NCBI GenBank assembly: GCA_051884615.1
Contig: JBJEVT010000004.1
Coordinates: forward strand, 1-24,181
DNA: 24,181 bases
DNA from: UBA1724 sp051884615
GTDB lineage: Bacteria > Verrucomicrobiota > Lentisphaeria > Oligosphaerales > Oligosphaeraceae
Direction: 5' to 3'
Position 1 is the stretch's first letter. Each line of letters begins with the position of its first letter. The notes beneath the pieces were generated by a model that made no database searches, was not told where the DNA came from, and saw only the letters and a list, made by a program, of their open reading frames with translations. This document shows, piece after piece, positions 15,223 to 23,241 of the stretch. The position numbers and the translations under genes were made by a program.

Positions 15223-15944
15223 GCGCGCCCTTGAACGTCCGGGGGATCGCCAAGGCCTTTGCGGGGGTTCCGGTGCTTCAGGGCATCTCCTTTTCCCTGG
15301 AGAAGCCCCAGGTGGTGGCGCTGCTGGGGGCCAACGGCGCCGGAAAATCCACCCTGATGCGTATTCTGGCGGGGATTCTTCCCCCGGACGCGGGCACGGT
15401 GGAGGTGGCGGGACATTCCCTGGAAGCGGAGCCGGAGCTTGCCCGCCGCAACCTGGGCTATCTGCCGGAAACCGCCCCCTTCACCTCCGGATTCCGGGTG
15501 AAGGAACTCCTCCGCTTCACCGCCCGCGCCCAGGGCCTCCGGGGCGCCGCGGAAGCCCAGGCCCTGGAGACGGTCCTGACGGACTGCGGACTCTCCACCA
15601 TGGACCGCCGCATCTGCGACCAGCTCTCCAAAGGATATCGACGACGCCTGGGACTGGCCCAGGCCCTCATCCACCGCCCGCCCCTCCTGATGCTGGACGA
15701 GCCCACCGACGGACTGGACCCCATCCAGAAGAACGCCGCCCGGGCGCTCCTCCGGCAGCTGGGCGCACGGCACGCCCTTCTCCTCTCCACCCATCTCCTG
15801 GAGGAGGTGCCCCTGATCTGCGACCGCGTCCTGATGCTCCAGGGCGGGCGACTGGTCTACGACGGCCCCGTGCCCCAGGACCTGGAGAAGCGTTTTCTGG
15901 AGGGCGCCCCGGCCCCCTCCCCCGAAATCCCCGGCCAGTCCTGA
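15219..15944 (+). CDS. ABC transporter ATP-binding protein, ABC-2/GldA-like
   Basis: Cytoplasmic ATPase subunit of an ABC-2 type transporter, 241 residues. Walker A GANGAGKST at 37-45, Q-loop region around YLPETAPF (81-88), signature LSKGYRRRLGLAQAL at 136-150, Walker B LLMLDEP (156-162), D-loop GLDP and switch His192 in STHLLEE. The LSKGYRRR form of the signature is typical of the GldA/NatA/DrrA subgroup. The start at 15219 overlaps the stop of the McsA-McsB gene (ATGA), with GGAGGAG just upstream, so the two are translationally coupled. The next gene, 27 bases downstream, supplies the membrane and accessory parts. Confidence 0.94.
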   Translation: MSAPLNVRGIAKAFAGVPVLQGISFSLEKPQVVALLGANGAGKSTLMRILAGILPPDAGTVEVAGHSLEAEPELARRNLGYLPETAPFTSGFRVKELLRFTARAQGLRGAAEAQALETVLTDCGLSTMDRRICDQLSKGYRRRLGLAQALIHRPPLLMLDEPTDGLDPIQKNAARALLRQLGARHALLLSTHLLEEVPLICDRVLMLQGGRLVYDGPVPQDLEKRFLEGAPAPSPEIPGQS

Positions 15945-15971
15945 TTTCCCGAAGCCCCTCCTCCTCCCACG

Positions 15972-18458
15972 ATGCTCCAGTCCTTTTGTCTCTCCCTGCG
16001 CCGGGAACTCTGGAAGATGCTGGTCACCCCCCTGGCGGCGGCCATGCTGGTCTTCTATCTCCTCCTCAGCGGCGTGGCGACCCTGACCCTGGGCGGCTTC
16101 ATCGAGGGGAACTCCGCCTCCCTCAACGGATTCTTCCCCTGGCAGCCCTGGCTCTTCCTCTTCCTGTGCGCCGCCCTCTCCATGGGCACCTGGGCGGAGG
16201 AATACCGCAGCGGCACCGCGGAGACCCTTCTCTGCCTCCCCATCCCCCCCCGCACCCTGGTGCTGGCGAAATTCGCCGCCGGCCTCCTGCTGTTGTGCGC
16301 CGCCCTTCTCTGCACCGCCCCCTTCCCCGTCACCTGCGCCATCCTGGGCGAGCCGGACTGGGGGCCCGTTGCCACCGGCTATCTGGGCTGTCTTCTGGCG
16401 GGGGCCTTTTTCCTGGCACTGGGCCAATGGGCCAGCATCCTGTCCGGCACCCAGTTCGTCAGCTTCCTTCTGGCCCTGCTCCTGGGGCTGATGGTCATGC
16501 TGGCGGGCTTCCAGCCCACCAATCTCCTCCTTTTGAAGTGGGGCGTCTCCCCGGAGGTCCTGCGTCTTCTCTCCCGGGTGGGGGTCAGCAGCCACTTCGA
16601 GCCCCTGGCCGGCGGGCGCGTCGCCCTGAAGGACCTGGCCTTCTTCCTCTGCGGCGCCGCCTTCTTCCTCCTCCTCACCGCCCTTCGCCTCCGCCAACGC
16701 CACGCCGCCCCCGGAAAACGGCGCGCCGCCTCCACCCTGGCTCTCTGCCTGGCCCTCCTGGCCCTCCCCCTTCTCCTGGAACGCTGCCCCTGGCAATGGG
16801 ACTGCACCCAGGACAAACTCTACACCCTGGACCAGGGCAGCCTCCAAATCCTCCGGGAGCTGCGGCATCCCGTGGAGGTCACCCTGGTCTTCTCCCAGAA
16901 CCATCCCGAGCTGTCCAGCGTCGTCCGGCGTCATGCCGCCTGGACCCGGGAGCTTCTGCGGGAATTCGCCGCCCGGAGCCATGGCAAGCTTCGGGTGCGG
17001 GAGTTTGTCCCGGACACCTCCGACCAGCAGGATCTGGCCTCCTCCCTGGGGATGGCGCCCCGCATCGGGAGCCTGGGCGACCTGTGGTTTCTGGGCATCC
17101 AGGCGTCTCCCGAATCCCCGGAGGCTGGGCAGACGGCGGTGCTGCCCTGGCTGGATCCCGAGGAGGCGCCCTCCCTGGAGTGCCAGCTGGCGCGCGCCAT
17201 CGCCTTCACCCAGCGGAGGGAGAAGCGGAAGCTGGGCCTGTTCTCCACCCTGACCCTCCTGGAGACCCCGGATCCCGAGAAGCGCGTTCTGCTGCCCACC
17301 TGGTGGACCATCCAGCGGCTGGAGGAGGAGTTCCAGCTGGTCGTCCTGGATCCCCGGAAGCCCCTGCCGGACGGGCTGGACGCGGTGCTCCTGGTCCACC
17401 CCAAGGAGCTCTCCCCGGAATTTGCGGAGAGCCTGGTGGACTTCCACCGGAACGGAGGCGGGCTGTTCCTGGCCCTGGATCCCCTGAGCCAGGTGGAGAT
17501 GCAGCAGAACAACGGGCTGCGCCCCCCCAGGCCCTCCCTCCTGCCCGCTCCCCTGGCGGAGCTCTGGGGCGTGGACTTCCCCCAGGGCGTGGTGCTGGCG
17601 GACCGCACCCTGGCCTCCCCCACCACCAACACCCGGAAGGGGCTGGAGACCCTGCCCACCGTCCTCACCCTCAAGGAGGAATGCCTGGCCGACGAGGCCC
17701 CCGTCACCGCCGATCTCCGCTCCCTGACTCTGGCATGCCCGGGGGAATTTCTGCTCCGGGAGAATGGAGAATCCCCCCGGCTCCCCCTGGCGCGCACCAC
17801 CACCGACGCCCAGCGCCTGAAACCCTATCAGGCCCGGAGGGACGCCGCCGCCATCCTCACGGACTTCCAGCCTGACGGCACCCCCCATGTCCTGGCCCTG
17901 GAAATCCCCCCCGCCAACGGCGCCGGTGGAGCCATCCTGGTGGCCGACGCCGATTGGCTCTACGACCCCGTCTGCGTCAACAAAACCACCGACGCCCAGG
18001 GCAGAGAACGGGAAATCCCCCTGAACGACAACGCCAATTTCCTCCTGAACGCCCTGGAACATCTCTGCGGCGACGACACCCTCCTTCGCCTCCGGACCCG
18101 CGGCATCCGGCGCCGCACCTTCACCATCCTGGACGCCTGGGGACGGGAGGTGGAGGAGAAACTCCGGGAGCTGGAAGCCCAGGCATATCAGGACAACGCC
18201 GACCTGCGGGCGCGGGGAAGGGCAATCCTCCAGGGAAAAAACCAGGACGACCCCGAGGTCCAGCGCCAGCTGGACGACCTGAAGGCGGAGGACGACCTCC
18301 AGCAGCAGGAGCTGAAGAAAAAACAGCGCGCCCTCTTCTTCCAGCTGCGCCAGCGCCTCAACGGCGTGGTCAGCAAGGTCGCCTTCTGGAATCTCCTCCT
18401 GACCCCCGCCCTCCTGACCCTCCTGGCCGCCCTCATGGCATGGAGGCGGCGGCGCTGA
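15972..18458 (+). CDS. Fused ABC-2 permease / GldG-type accessory protein
   Basis: Membrane partner of the preceding ATPase, 828 residues. Residues about 1-240 are an ABC-2/GldF-like permease with about six hydrophobic segments and the cytoplasmic motif WAEEYRSGTAETLLCLPI (64-81). Further TM segments at about 225-275 lead into a GldG-like (ABC_transp_aux) region, about 285-690, starting DKLYTLDQGSLQILREL and including the GIQ/VLPWLDPEE and LFLALDP blocks. A charged coiled-coil-like stretch (about 715-790) and one final TM helix followed by RRRR end the protein. In gliding Bacteroidota these are separate proteins (GldF, GldG); similar fused or adjacent sets occur in non-gliding bacteria, so motility is not implied. 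No Shine-Dalgarno; the leader is pyrimidine-rich. Confidence 0.9.
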   Translation: MLQSFCLSLRRELWKMLVTPLAAAMLVFYLLLSGVATLTLGGFIEGNSASLNGFFPWQPWLFLFLCAALSMGTWAEEYRSGTAETLLCLPIPPRTLVLAKFAAGLLLLCAALLCTAPFPVTCAILGEPDWGPVATGYLGCLLAGAFFLALGQWASILSGTQFVSFLLALLLGLMVMLAGFQPTNLLLLKWGVSPEVLRLLSRVGVSSHFEPLAGGRVALKDLAFFLCGAAFFLLLTALRLRQRHAAPGKRRAASTLALCLALLALPLLLERCPWQWDCTQDKLYTLDQGSLQILRELRHPVEVTLVFSQNHPELSSVVRRHAAWTRELLREFAARSHGKLRVREFVPDTSDQQDLASSLGMAPRIGSLGDLWFLGIQASPESPEAGQTAVLPWLDPEEAPSLECQLARAIAFTQRREKRKLGLFSTLTLLETPDPEKRVLLPTWWTIQRLEEEFQLVVLDPRKPLPDGLDAVLLVHPKELSPEFAESLVDFHRNGGGLFLALDPLSQVEMQQNNGLRPPRPSLLPAPLAELWGVDFPQGVVLADRTLASPTTNTRKGLETLPTVLTLKEECLADEAPVTADLRSLTLACPGEFLLRENGESPRLPLARTTTDAQRLKPYQARRDAAAILTDFQPDGTPHVLALEIPPANGAGGAILVADADWLYDPVCVNKTTDAQGREREIPLNDNANFLLNALEHLCGDDTLLRLRTRGIRRRTFTILDAWGREVEEKLRELEAQAYQDNADLRARGRAILQGKNQDDPEVQRQLDDLKAEDDLQQQELKKKQRALFFQLRQRLNGVVSKVAFWNLLLTPALLTLLAALMAWRRRR

Positions 18459-18506
18459 CCCGCCCCCCCCCCGGGACAAGGCATGGAAAAAGCGTGCCGG
18501 CGTCAT

Positions 18507-18534
18507 TTGTAAAACTGACATAAATGGTTATAGT
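18507..18534 (+). promoter_or_regulatory. Sigma-70-type promoter for a structured RNA / tcdA
   Basis: TTGTAA (18507-18512) and TATAGT (18529-18534) are separated by 16 bases in a distinctly AT-rich patch after the transporter operon. Transcription would begin near 18541. A short inverted repeat GTGT-N6-ACAC (18533-18546) overlaps the -10 and start and could be an operator. Confidence 0.55.
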
Positions 18535-18540
18535 GTGGCA

Positions 18541-18687
18541 AAACACGATGACAGAAGGCCCGGTCCGGCGCAGAATGTCGGGCGCTTCTGGCTGAAACCC
18601 TTTGGGGACGGAGAGTCGTTCCCGGCGGAAAATCCCCCCCCCTCTTTCCGCTGGAGAACCAAATTATCACTCTCCGTCCCCTTTTTT
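18541..18687 (+). ncRNA. Candidate structured small RNA or tcdA leader, about 147 nt
   Basis: Between the promoter-like sequence and the U run lie two long hairpins and no plausible coding sequence. Hairpin A pairs CAGAAG-GCCCG (18552-18562) with CGGGC-G-CTTCTG (18579-18590), 11 bp with one bulged G and a 16-nt loop. Hairpin B is the long terminator at 18604-18687. I do not recognise it as any known riboswitch, T-box or 6S RNA. It ends 18 bases before tcdA, so it may be a free small RNA, an attenuator for tcdA, or simply the 3' end of the transporter operon. Confidence 0.5.
18604..18687 (+). terminator. Long two-part Rho-independent terminator
   Basis: The outer stem is 13 perfect base pairs (18604-18616 with 18669-18681), followed directly by six U residues (18682-18687). 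An inner arm pairs 18618-18631 with 18645-18659, 14 pairs with one G-U and one bulged A. Termination is near certain on structure alone; the two-storey arm is longer than usual and suggests an RNA with its own identity. Confidence 0.88.
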
Positions 18688-18705
18688 CTGCCCTGATTCT
18701 TCCCC

Positions 18706-19461
18706 ATGGCCCTGGATACATCGAGACTGGAATTGCTAGCCGGCCCGGAGGCCATGGAGCGGTTGCGCGGGAGCGCCTTTCTGGTCTGCGGCCTGGGGGG
18801 CGTGGGCTCCTGGGCGGCGGAGGCCCTGTGCCGTTGCGGCGTGGGGACCCTGGGCATCGCGGACTTCGACCAGATCCACCCCAGCAACCTGAACCGCCAG
18901 CTTCCCGCCCTCCACAGCACCCTGGGGCAGACCAAATGCGAAGCCATGGCACGGCGCCTGCGGGACATCCATCCCCGGCTGACCCTGGACGTCCATCCCC
19001 GGAAACTGACCCCGGAAACCCTCCCCGCCCTCCTGGAAAGCCGCCCCTGGACCGGCGTGCTGGACGCCATCGACGACCGGGAGACCAAGATCGCCCTCCT
19101 GGAGGAGTGCGTCCGCCGGAACATCCCCGTGGTCTCCAGCCTGGGGGCCGCCAACTGCACCCGCCCGGAGGACATGACCCTCACCACCCTGGAGCACACC
19201 AGCGGAAGCCCCCTGGCGCGCCTGGTGCGGAAAGCCCTCCGGAGACGGGGCGTCTCCACCCAAATCCCCTGCGTCGCCACCCGGGAACTCCCCATCCTCT
19301 GCCAAAGCACCCCCGAAACCCCGGGGGAACGACGCCCCATGGGCTCCCTGGTCACCGTCACCGCCACCGCCGGCTTCCTCTGCGCCGACGCCCTCCTGCG
19401 ACCCCTCCTGAAATGGGAGGAACGCCCGCGACGGGGCTTTCACCCGGAAAACACCCCCTGA
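18706..19461 (+). CDS. tcdA: tRNA threonylcarbamoyladenosine dehydratase (TcdA/CsdL), ThiF/E1 family
   Basis: Cytoplasmic E1-like enzyme that ATP-dependently cyclises t6A37 to ct6A in ANN-decoding tRNAs. The 251 residues have the family length. Landmarks: GLGGVGSWAAEALCRCGVG nucleotide-binding loop at about 29-47, ADFDQIHPSNLNRQ (52-65), DAIDDRETK (119-127) and SSLGAAN in place of the usual GAAN/K region. The usual ThiF CxxC zinc pairs are absent, as expected for TcdA. No Shine-Dalgarno is present; TTCTTCCCC abuts the ATG. It lies 18 bases after a strong terminator, so either read-through or an unseen promoter must express it. Other ThiF/MoeB-type functions are less likely because no ThiS/MoaD partner is nearby. 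Confidence 0.92.
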   Translation: MALDTSRLELLAGPEAMERLRGSAFLVCGLGGVGSWAAEALCRCGVGTLGIADFDQIHPSNLNRQLPALHSTLGQTKCEAMARRLRDIHPRLTLDVHPRKLTPETLPALLESRPWTGVLDAIDDRETKIALLEECVRRNIPVVSSLGAANCTRPEDMTLTTLEHTSGSPLARLVRKALRRRGVSTQIPCVATRELPILCQSTPETPGERRPMGSLVTVTATAGFLCADALLRPLLKWEERPRRGFHPENTP

Positions 19462-19488
19462 TTCCCCGGCATTCCGGACGGAGATTCT

Positions 19489-19617
19489 TATAACTCGTTG
19501 AATACTAGATAGTTATATATTTCCGGCGCCGGAAGGCGCCCAAAGGGGCGGGGGCCGACGGGGGACTTTTTTGGAAAGGGGTCCGCAATCGGCAAAATTT
19601 CGGGCTATATTAGCCCG
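19489..19617. promoter_or_regulatory. Palindrome-rich AT patch upstream of pilB
   Basis: The gap before the first PilB gene holds several inverted repeats: TATAACT-N15-AGTTATA (19489-19517), the perfect 14-bp palindrome TTCCGGCGCCGGAA (19521-19534), a hairpin GGCGCC-GGAA-GGCGCC (19525-19540), and CGGGCTA-TAT-TAGCCCG (19601-19617). The AT-rich part is the likely promoter area, though no clean -35/-10 pair could be fixed. GGACTTTTTT near 19563 may contribute to ending the tcdA transcript. Confidence 0.45.
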
Positions 19618-19717
19618 TTGTTCGTCCTCCTTTCCCCCAGGGCGGAGCCTGTTCCCCGGGAACCCCTCCCGCACCCCCGCCCTCTACCCGCCATCCCCCA
19701 TTGTGGAGTTATTCAGC

Positions 19718-21430
19718 GTGACTGGTCAAGAAGAATTTATCGCGGATCTCCTGCTATCCAAAGGCTTGGTCTCCGAAGCGCAGGTGGAGGAGGCACGGAA
19801 GCGCGTCCAGGATGACAGCGTGGACAACGTGCTGACGGGTCTCTACGTCATCAAGGCGGTGGAGGAGAAGACGGTCCTGGACATGCTGGCCGAAGAATAC
19901 GACGTGGACATCTTCGACTTCGACAAGCGGAAGGAGCGCATCCCCGAGCATGTCATCCAGATGATCCCCCCGCCCATCGCCACCCGGTACCACATCATCC
20001 CGGTGGACTACGCCAACGACTGCCTGAAGGTGGCCATGTCGGACCCCGCGGACATCGAGTCCCAGGACGCCATCCGCCACCTGACCAAGATGGACGTGAT
20101 CTTCGTCCTCTCCCCCCAGCGCCAGATCACCCAGGCGCTGGACTTCTACTATCGCCGCGCGGACGCCACGGACATCCTGACGGAAATGACGGAGACCACC
20201 ACGGACGTCACCGTCTCCACCACCACCGACAGCACCACGGACAGCTCCGTGGACGACGACGGCGACGAGGCGGCCCCCATCATCCGCTACGTCCGCATGG
20301 TGATCACCGAGGCCTTCCGCTCCCGCGCCTCCGATATCCACCTGGAGCCCATGGAGCGCCGCTTCCGGGTGCGCTACCGCATCGACGGCGTGCTCAACGA
20401 GGTGGAGGCGCCCCCGAAATACATGCAGAAGCGCATCATCAGCCGTCTGAAGCTCCAGAGCGGCATGGACCTCTCCGAACACCGGATTCCCCAGGACGGA
20501 CGCATCCGCATCCAGGCCATGGGGCGGGAGCTGGACCTGCGTGTCTCCGACATCCCCTGCACCCACGGCGAATCCATCGTCATGCGTATCCTGGACAAGA
20601 GCGGCGTCATGCTGGGCATCTCCGAGCTGGGCTTCATGGACGACGACGTGAAGCTCATCTACCAGATCCTCAACCTGCCCGACGGCATCTTCCTGGTCAC
20701 CGGCCCCACCGGCTCCGGCAAGACCACCTCCCTCTACTCCTTCCTCCACGAGCTCAACCAGCCCACCCGGAAGATCATCACCGCCGAGGACCCCGTGGAA
20801 TACGAGCTCAGCGGCATCAACCAGGTCCAGGTCAACACGGAAGTGGGTCTCACCTTCGGAAGCGCCCTGCGCGCCATGCTCCGCCAGGCCCCCAACATCA
20901 TCATGGTGGGTGAAATCCGCGACGCCGAAACCGGCACCATCGCCATCAACGCCGCCCTCACCGGACACCTGGTCTTCTCCACCCTCCACACCAACGACGC
21001 CCCCTCCGCCGTCCCCCGACTCATCGACATGGGCATCAAGCCCTTCCTGGTGGCCTCCTCCCTCCGGGCCGTCATGGCCCAGCGCCTGGTGCGCCGCCTG
21101 TGCAAGAGCTGCAAGCGCCCCCACGAAGTCACCGCCAACGAACGGGAGGGCCTGGGCATCACCCAGGAATTCGTCCAGGAGCACACCTTCATGGAGCCCG
21201 TGGGCTGCCCGGAATGCAACAAGGGATACCGGGGACGCATGGGCATCTATGAGATCTTCCTCCTGGACAACTCCATCGAGACCCTGATCTACCAGCGGGC
21301 GGACTCCGGCGTCATCAAGCGCCGGGCCAAGGAGCTGGGCATGAGAGACCTGCGGGACGACGGACTCCGCAAGGCCTCCATGGGCATCACCTCCATCAAC
21401 GAGGTCCTCCGCCTCACCGTCAGCGACTAG
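19718..21430 (+). CDS. pilB: Type IV pilus/type II secretion assembly ATPase (PilB/GspE), copy 1
   Basis: Hexameric cytoplasmic motor that powers pilus or pseudopilus assembly, 570 residues. The MshEN/GspE N-terminal domain (1-145) is joined by an unusual Thr/Ser/Asp-rich linker (about 155-184) to the ATPase domain with RASDIHLEP (203-211), RIDGVLNEV, Walker A GPTGSGKT (329-336), Asp box TAEDPVEYE, Walker B IIMVGEIRD and His box TGHLVFSTLHTND. A zinc site follows as CKSC and CPEC, typical of PilB/GspE. The GTG at 19718 was chosen because GGAG lies nine bases upstream (19705-19708) and the family N-terminus begins there; the frame is open to 19571. A second, distinct PilB follows after 23 bases. 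Confidence 0.93.
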   Translation: MTGQEEFIADLLLSKGLVSEAQVEEARKRVQDDSVDNVLTGLYVIKAVEEKTVLDMLAEEYDVDIFDFDKRKERIPEHVIQMIPPPIATRYHIIPVDYANDCLKVAMSDPADIESQDAIRHLTKMDVIFVLSPQRQITQALDFYYRRADATDILTEMTETTTDVTVSTTTDSTTDSSVDDDGDEAAPIIRYVRMVITEAFRSRASDIHLEPMERRFRVRYRIDGVLNEVEAPPKYMQKRIISRLKLQSGMDLSEHRIPQDGRIRIQAMGRELDLRVSDIPCTHGESIVMRILDKSGVMLGISELGFMDDDVKLIYQILNLPDGIFLVTGPTGSGKTTSLYSFLHELNQPTRKIITAEDPVEYELSGINQVQVNTEVGLTFGSALRAMLRQAPNIIMVGEIRDAETGTIAINAALTGHLVFSTLHTNDAPSAVPRLIDMGIKPFLVASSLRAVMAQRLVRRLCKSCKRPHEVTANEREGLGITQEFVQEHTFMEPVGCPECNKGYRGRMGIYEIFLLDNSIETLIYQRADSGVIKRRAKELGMRDLRDDGLRKASMGITSINEVLRLTVSD

Positions 21431-21453
21431 AGACCACTCACACGGCAGACACC

Positions 21454-23178
21454 ATGTACGACGGCACCATCGACATCACGCCGGAGGTCAGCATGCTCTG
21501 GCAGATCCTCCGGAAACGGAAACTGGCCAACGAAGAGCAGCTGCAGGAAGTGCTGGAGGAAAGCCGGAACACCGGACAGGAGTTCCAGGAGGTCCTCTAC
21601 AACTATCAGATCATCGAGGAGGACCAGCTGCTGCAGCTGGTGGCGGAGGAGCTCAACACCCAGTTCGTGGAACTCCACGTCAGCTCCATCGACAAGAACG
21701 TGGCCACCTCCATCTCCCCCGAGATCGCCCACACCTACAGCATCGTCCCCATCATGGACGACGGCTTCACCCTCACCCTGGCCACCGACCGCCCCTTCGA
21801 CACCAAGCTCATCGACGAACTCCATTTCGTGGTGGACAAGGACTGCCGCATCGTGGTGGCGCGCCCCCGGGACATCATCGAGGCCATGGAGGCCTTCTTC
21901 CCCGAGGGCGGCTCCAGCGTCTCCGAGGTCATCGACGAACTGGTGGCGGAGCACAACGCCCTCCAGGAGAAGGACTACTCCAAGGCCACCGACGCCGAGC
22001 TGCTGGCCGCCGCCAACGACACCCCCATCGTCAAGTTCGTCAACGCCATCATCCACCAGGCCATCCGGGACAAGGCCTCCGACATCCACTTCGAGCCCTT
22101 CGGGGACGAGTTCCGGATCCGCTACCGCATCGACGGCGACCTCTACGAAATGGCGCCCCCCCCCAAGCATCTGGCCATCCCCGTCATCAGCCGCATCAAG
22201 GTCATGAGCAGCATGAACATCTCCGAGCGGCGCATCCCCCAGGACGGCCGCATCGAGATGCGGGTGAACCGGAATCCCGTGGACCTGCGTGTCTCCACCC
22301 TGCCCACCCGCTACGGCGAATCCGTGGTGCTCCGTATTCTGGACCGCAGCGTGGTGAACCTGGACCTGGACTCCCTGGGCATGTCCCCCAAGACCGTGGC
22401 CAGCATCCGGCACCTCATCGGGCGCCCCAACGGCATCTTCCTGGTCACCGGACCCACCGGCTCCGGAAAGACCACCACCCTCTACTCCGGCATCAAGGAG
22501 CTGAACACCCTGGAGGACAAGCTCCTCACCGTGGAGGACCCCGTGGAATACGACATCGAGGGCATCATGCAGGTGCCCGTCCACGAGGCCGTGGGCATGA
22601 CCTTCGCCAACGCCCTCCGCGCCTTCCTCCGTCAGGATCCCGACCGCATCATGGTGGGTGAAATCCGCGACAAGGAGACCGCCGACATCGCCATCCAGGC
22701 CGCCCTCACCGGACACCTGGTGCTCTCCACCCTCCACACCAACGACGCCGCCGGCGCCGTCACCCGTCTCATCGACATGGGCATCGAGCCCTTCCTCATC
22801 AGCTCCACCGTGGTGGGCGTGCTGGCGCAGCGCCTCATCCGTCGCTGCTGCCCCAACTGCAAGCAGGCCTACGACCCCACCGACGCGGAGCTGGAGGCGT
22901 TCGGCATCACCCGGGACCGGCTGGAGGGCCGCAAGTTCTACCAGGGGCAGGGCTGCGACTACTGCAACGGGTCCGGGTTCAAGAAGCGGGTGGGCATCTT
23001 CGAGCTGCTCATCTCCACGCCGGAGATCCAGACCATGATCAACCGCCGGTGCCCCACCCAGGAAATCAAGCAGAAGGCCATCGAGCAGGGCATGACCACC
23101 CTGCGCCAGGACGGTCTCCAGCATGTGCTGGAGGGCATCACCAGCGCCAAGGAGGTCATCCAGTTCACCTTCGCCTAG
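21454..23178 (+). CDS. pilB: Type IV pilus/type II secretion assembly ATPase (PilB/GspE), copy 2
   Basis: A second complete PilB/GspE-type motor, up to 574 residues. The N-terminal MshEN-like domain (14-150) is followed by KASDIHFEP (207-215), Walker A GPTGSGKT (333-340), Asp box VEDPVEYD, Walker B RIMVGEIRD, TGHLVLSTLHTND, and the zinc pairs CPNC and CDYC. The start at 21454 has no ribosome-binding site. An ATG at 21493 has GGAGG five bases upstream and removes 13 residues; family similarity begins at about that point (MLWQILRKRKLANEEQL), so it is a serious alternative. The N-terminal half differs clearly from copy 1, so the pair is not a recent duplication, although parts of the motor domain are nearly identical in DNA. 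Confidence 0.93.
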   Translation: MYDGTIDITPEVSMLWQILRKRKLANEEQLQEVLEESRNTGQEFQEVLYNYQIIEEDQLLQLVAEELNTQFVELHVSSIDKNVATSISPEIAHTYSIVPIMDDGFTLTLATDRPFDTKLIDELHFVVDKDCRIVVARPRDIIEAMEAFFPEGGSSVSEVIDELVAEHNALQEKDYSKATDAELLAAANDTPIVKFVNAIIHQAIRDKASDIHFEPFGDEFRIRYRIDGDLYEMAPPPKHLAIPVISRIKVMSSMNISERRIPQDGRIEMRVNRNPVDLRVSTLPTRYGESVVLRILDRSVVNLDLDSLGMSPKTVASIRHLIGRPNGIFLVTGPTGSGKTTTLYSGIKELNTLEDKLLTVEDPVEYDIEGIMQVPVHEAVGMTFANALRAFLRQDPDRIMVGEIRDKETADIAIQAALTGHLVLSTLHTNDAAGAVTRLIDMGIEPFLISSTVVGVLAQRLIRRCCPNCKQAYDPTDAELEAFGITRDRLEGRKFYQGQGCDYCNGSGFKKRVGIFELLISTPEIQTMINRRCPTQEIKQKAIEQGMTTLRQDGLQHVLEGITSAKEVIQFTFA

Positions 23179-23241
23179 GATTTCCCCCGCCCGACCCCCT
23201 CTCCTCCTCCATAGTCTACTTTCTAGGAGCCACGACGACCT

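Noticed and set aside
14961..18521. Very long open frame on the minus strand (1186 codons) opposite the McsA-McsB, ABC ATPase and permease genes
   Set aside because: It is antisense to three genes with clear family motifs. High GC with G/C at third positions creates long open antisense frames, and its translation is low-complexity Gly/Glu/Gln-rich.
18541..18687. T-box, fluoride, TPP or 6S RNA identity
   Set aside because: Looked for the T-box AGGGTGG core, the fluoride and TPP conserved blocks and the 6S central bubble; none is convincingly present.
19571..19717. Upstream extension of pilB copy 1
   Set aside because: The extra residues are Pro/Arg/Ser-rich and run through a palindrome; the GTG at 19718 has a well-spaced GGAG.
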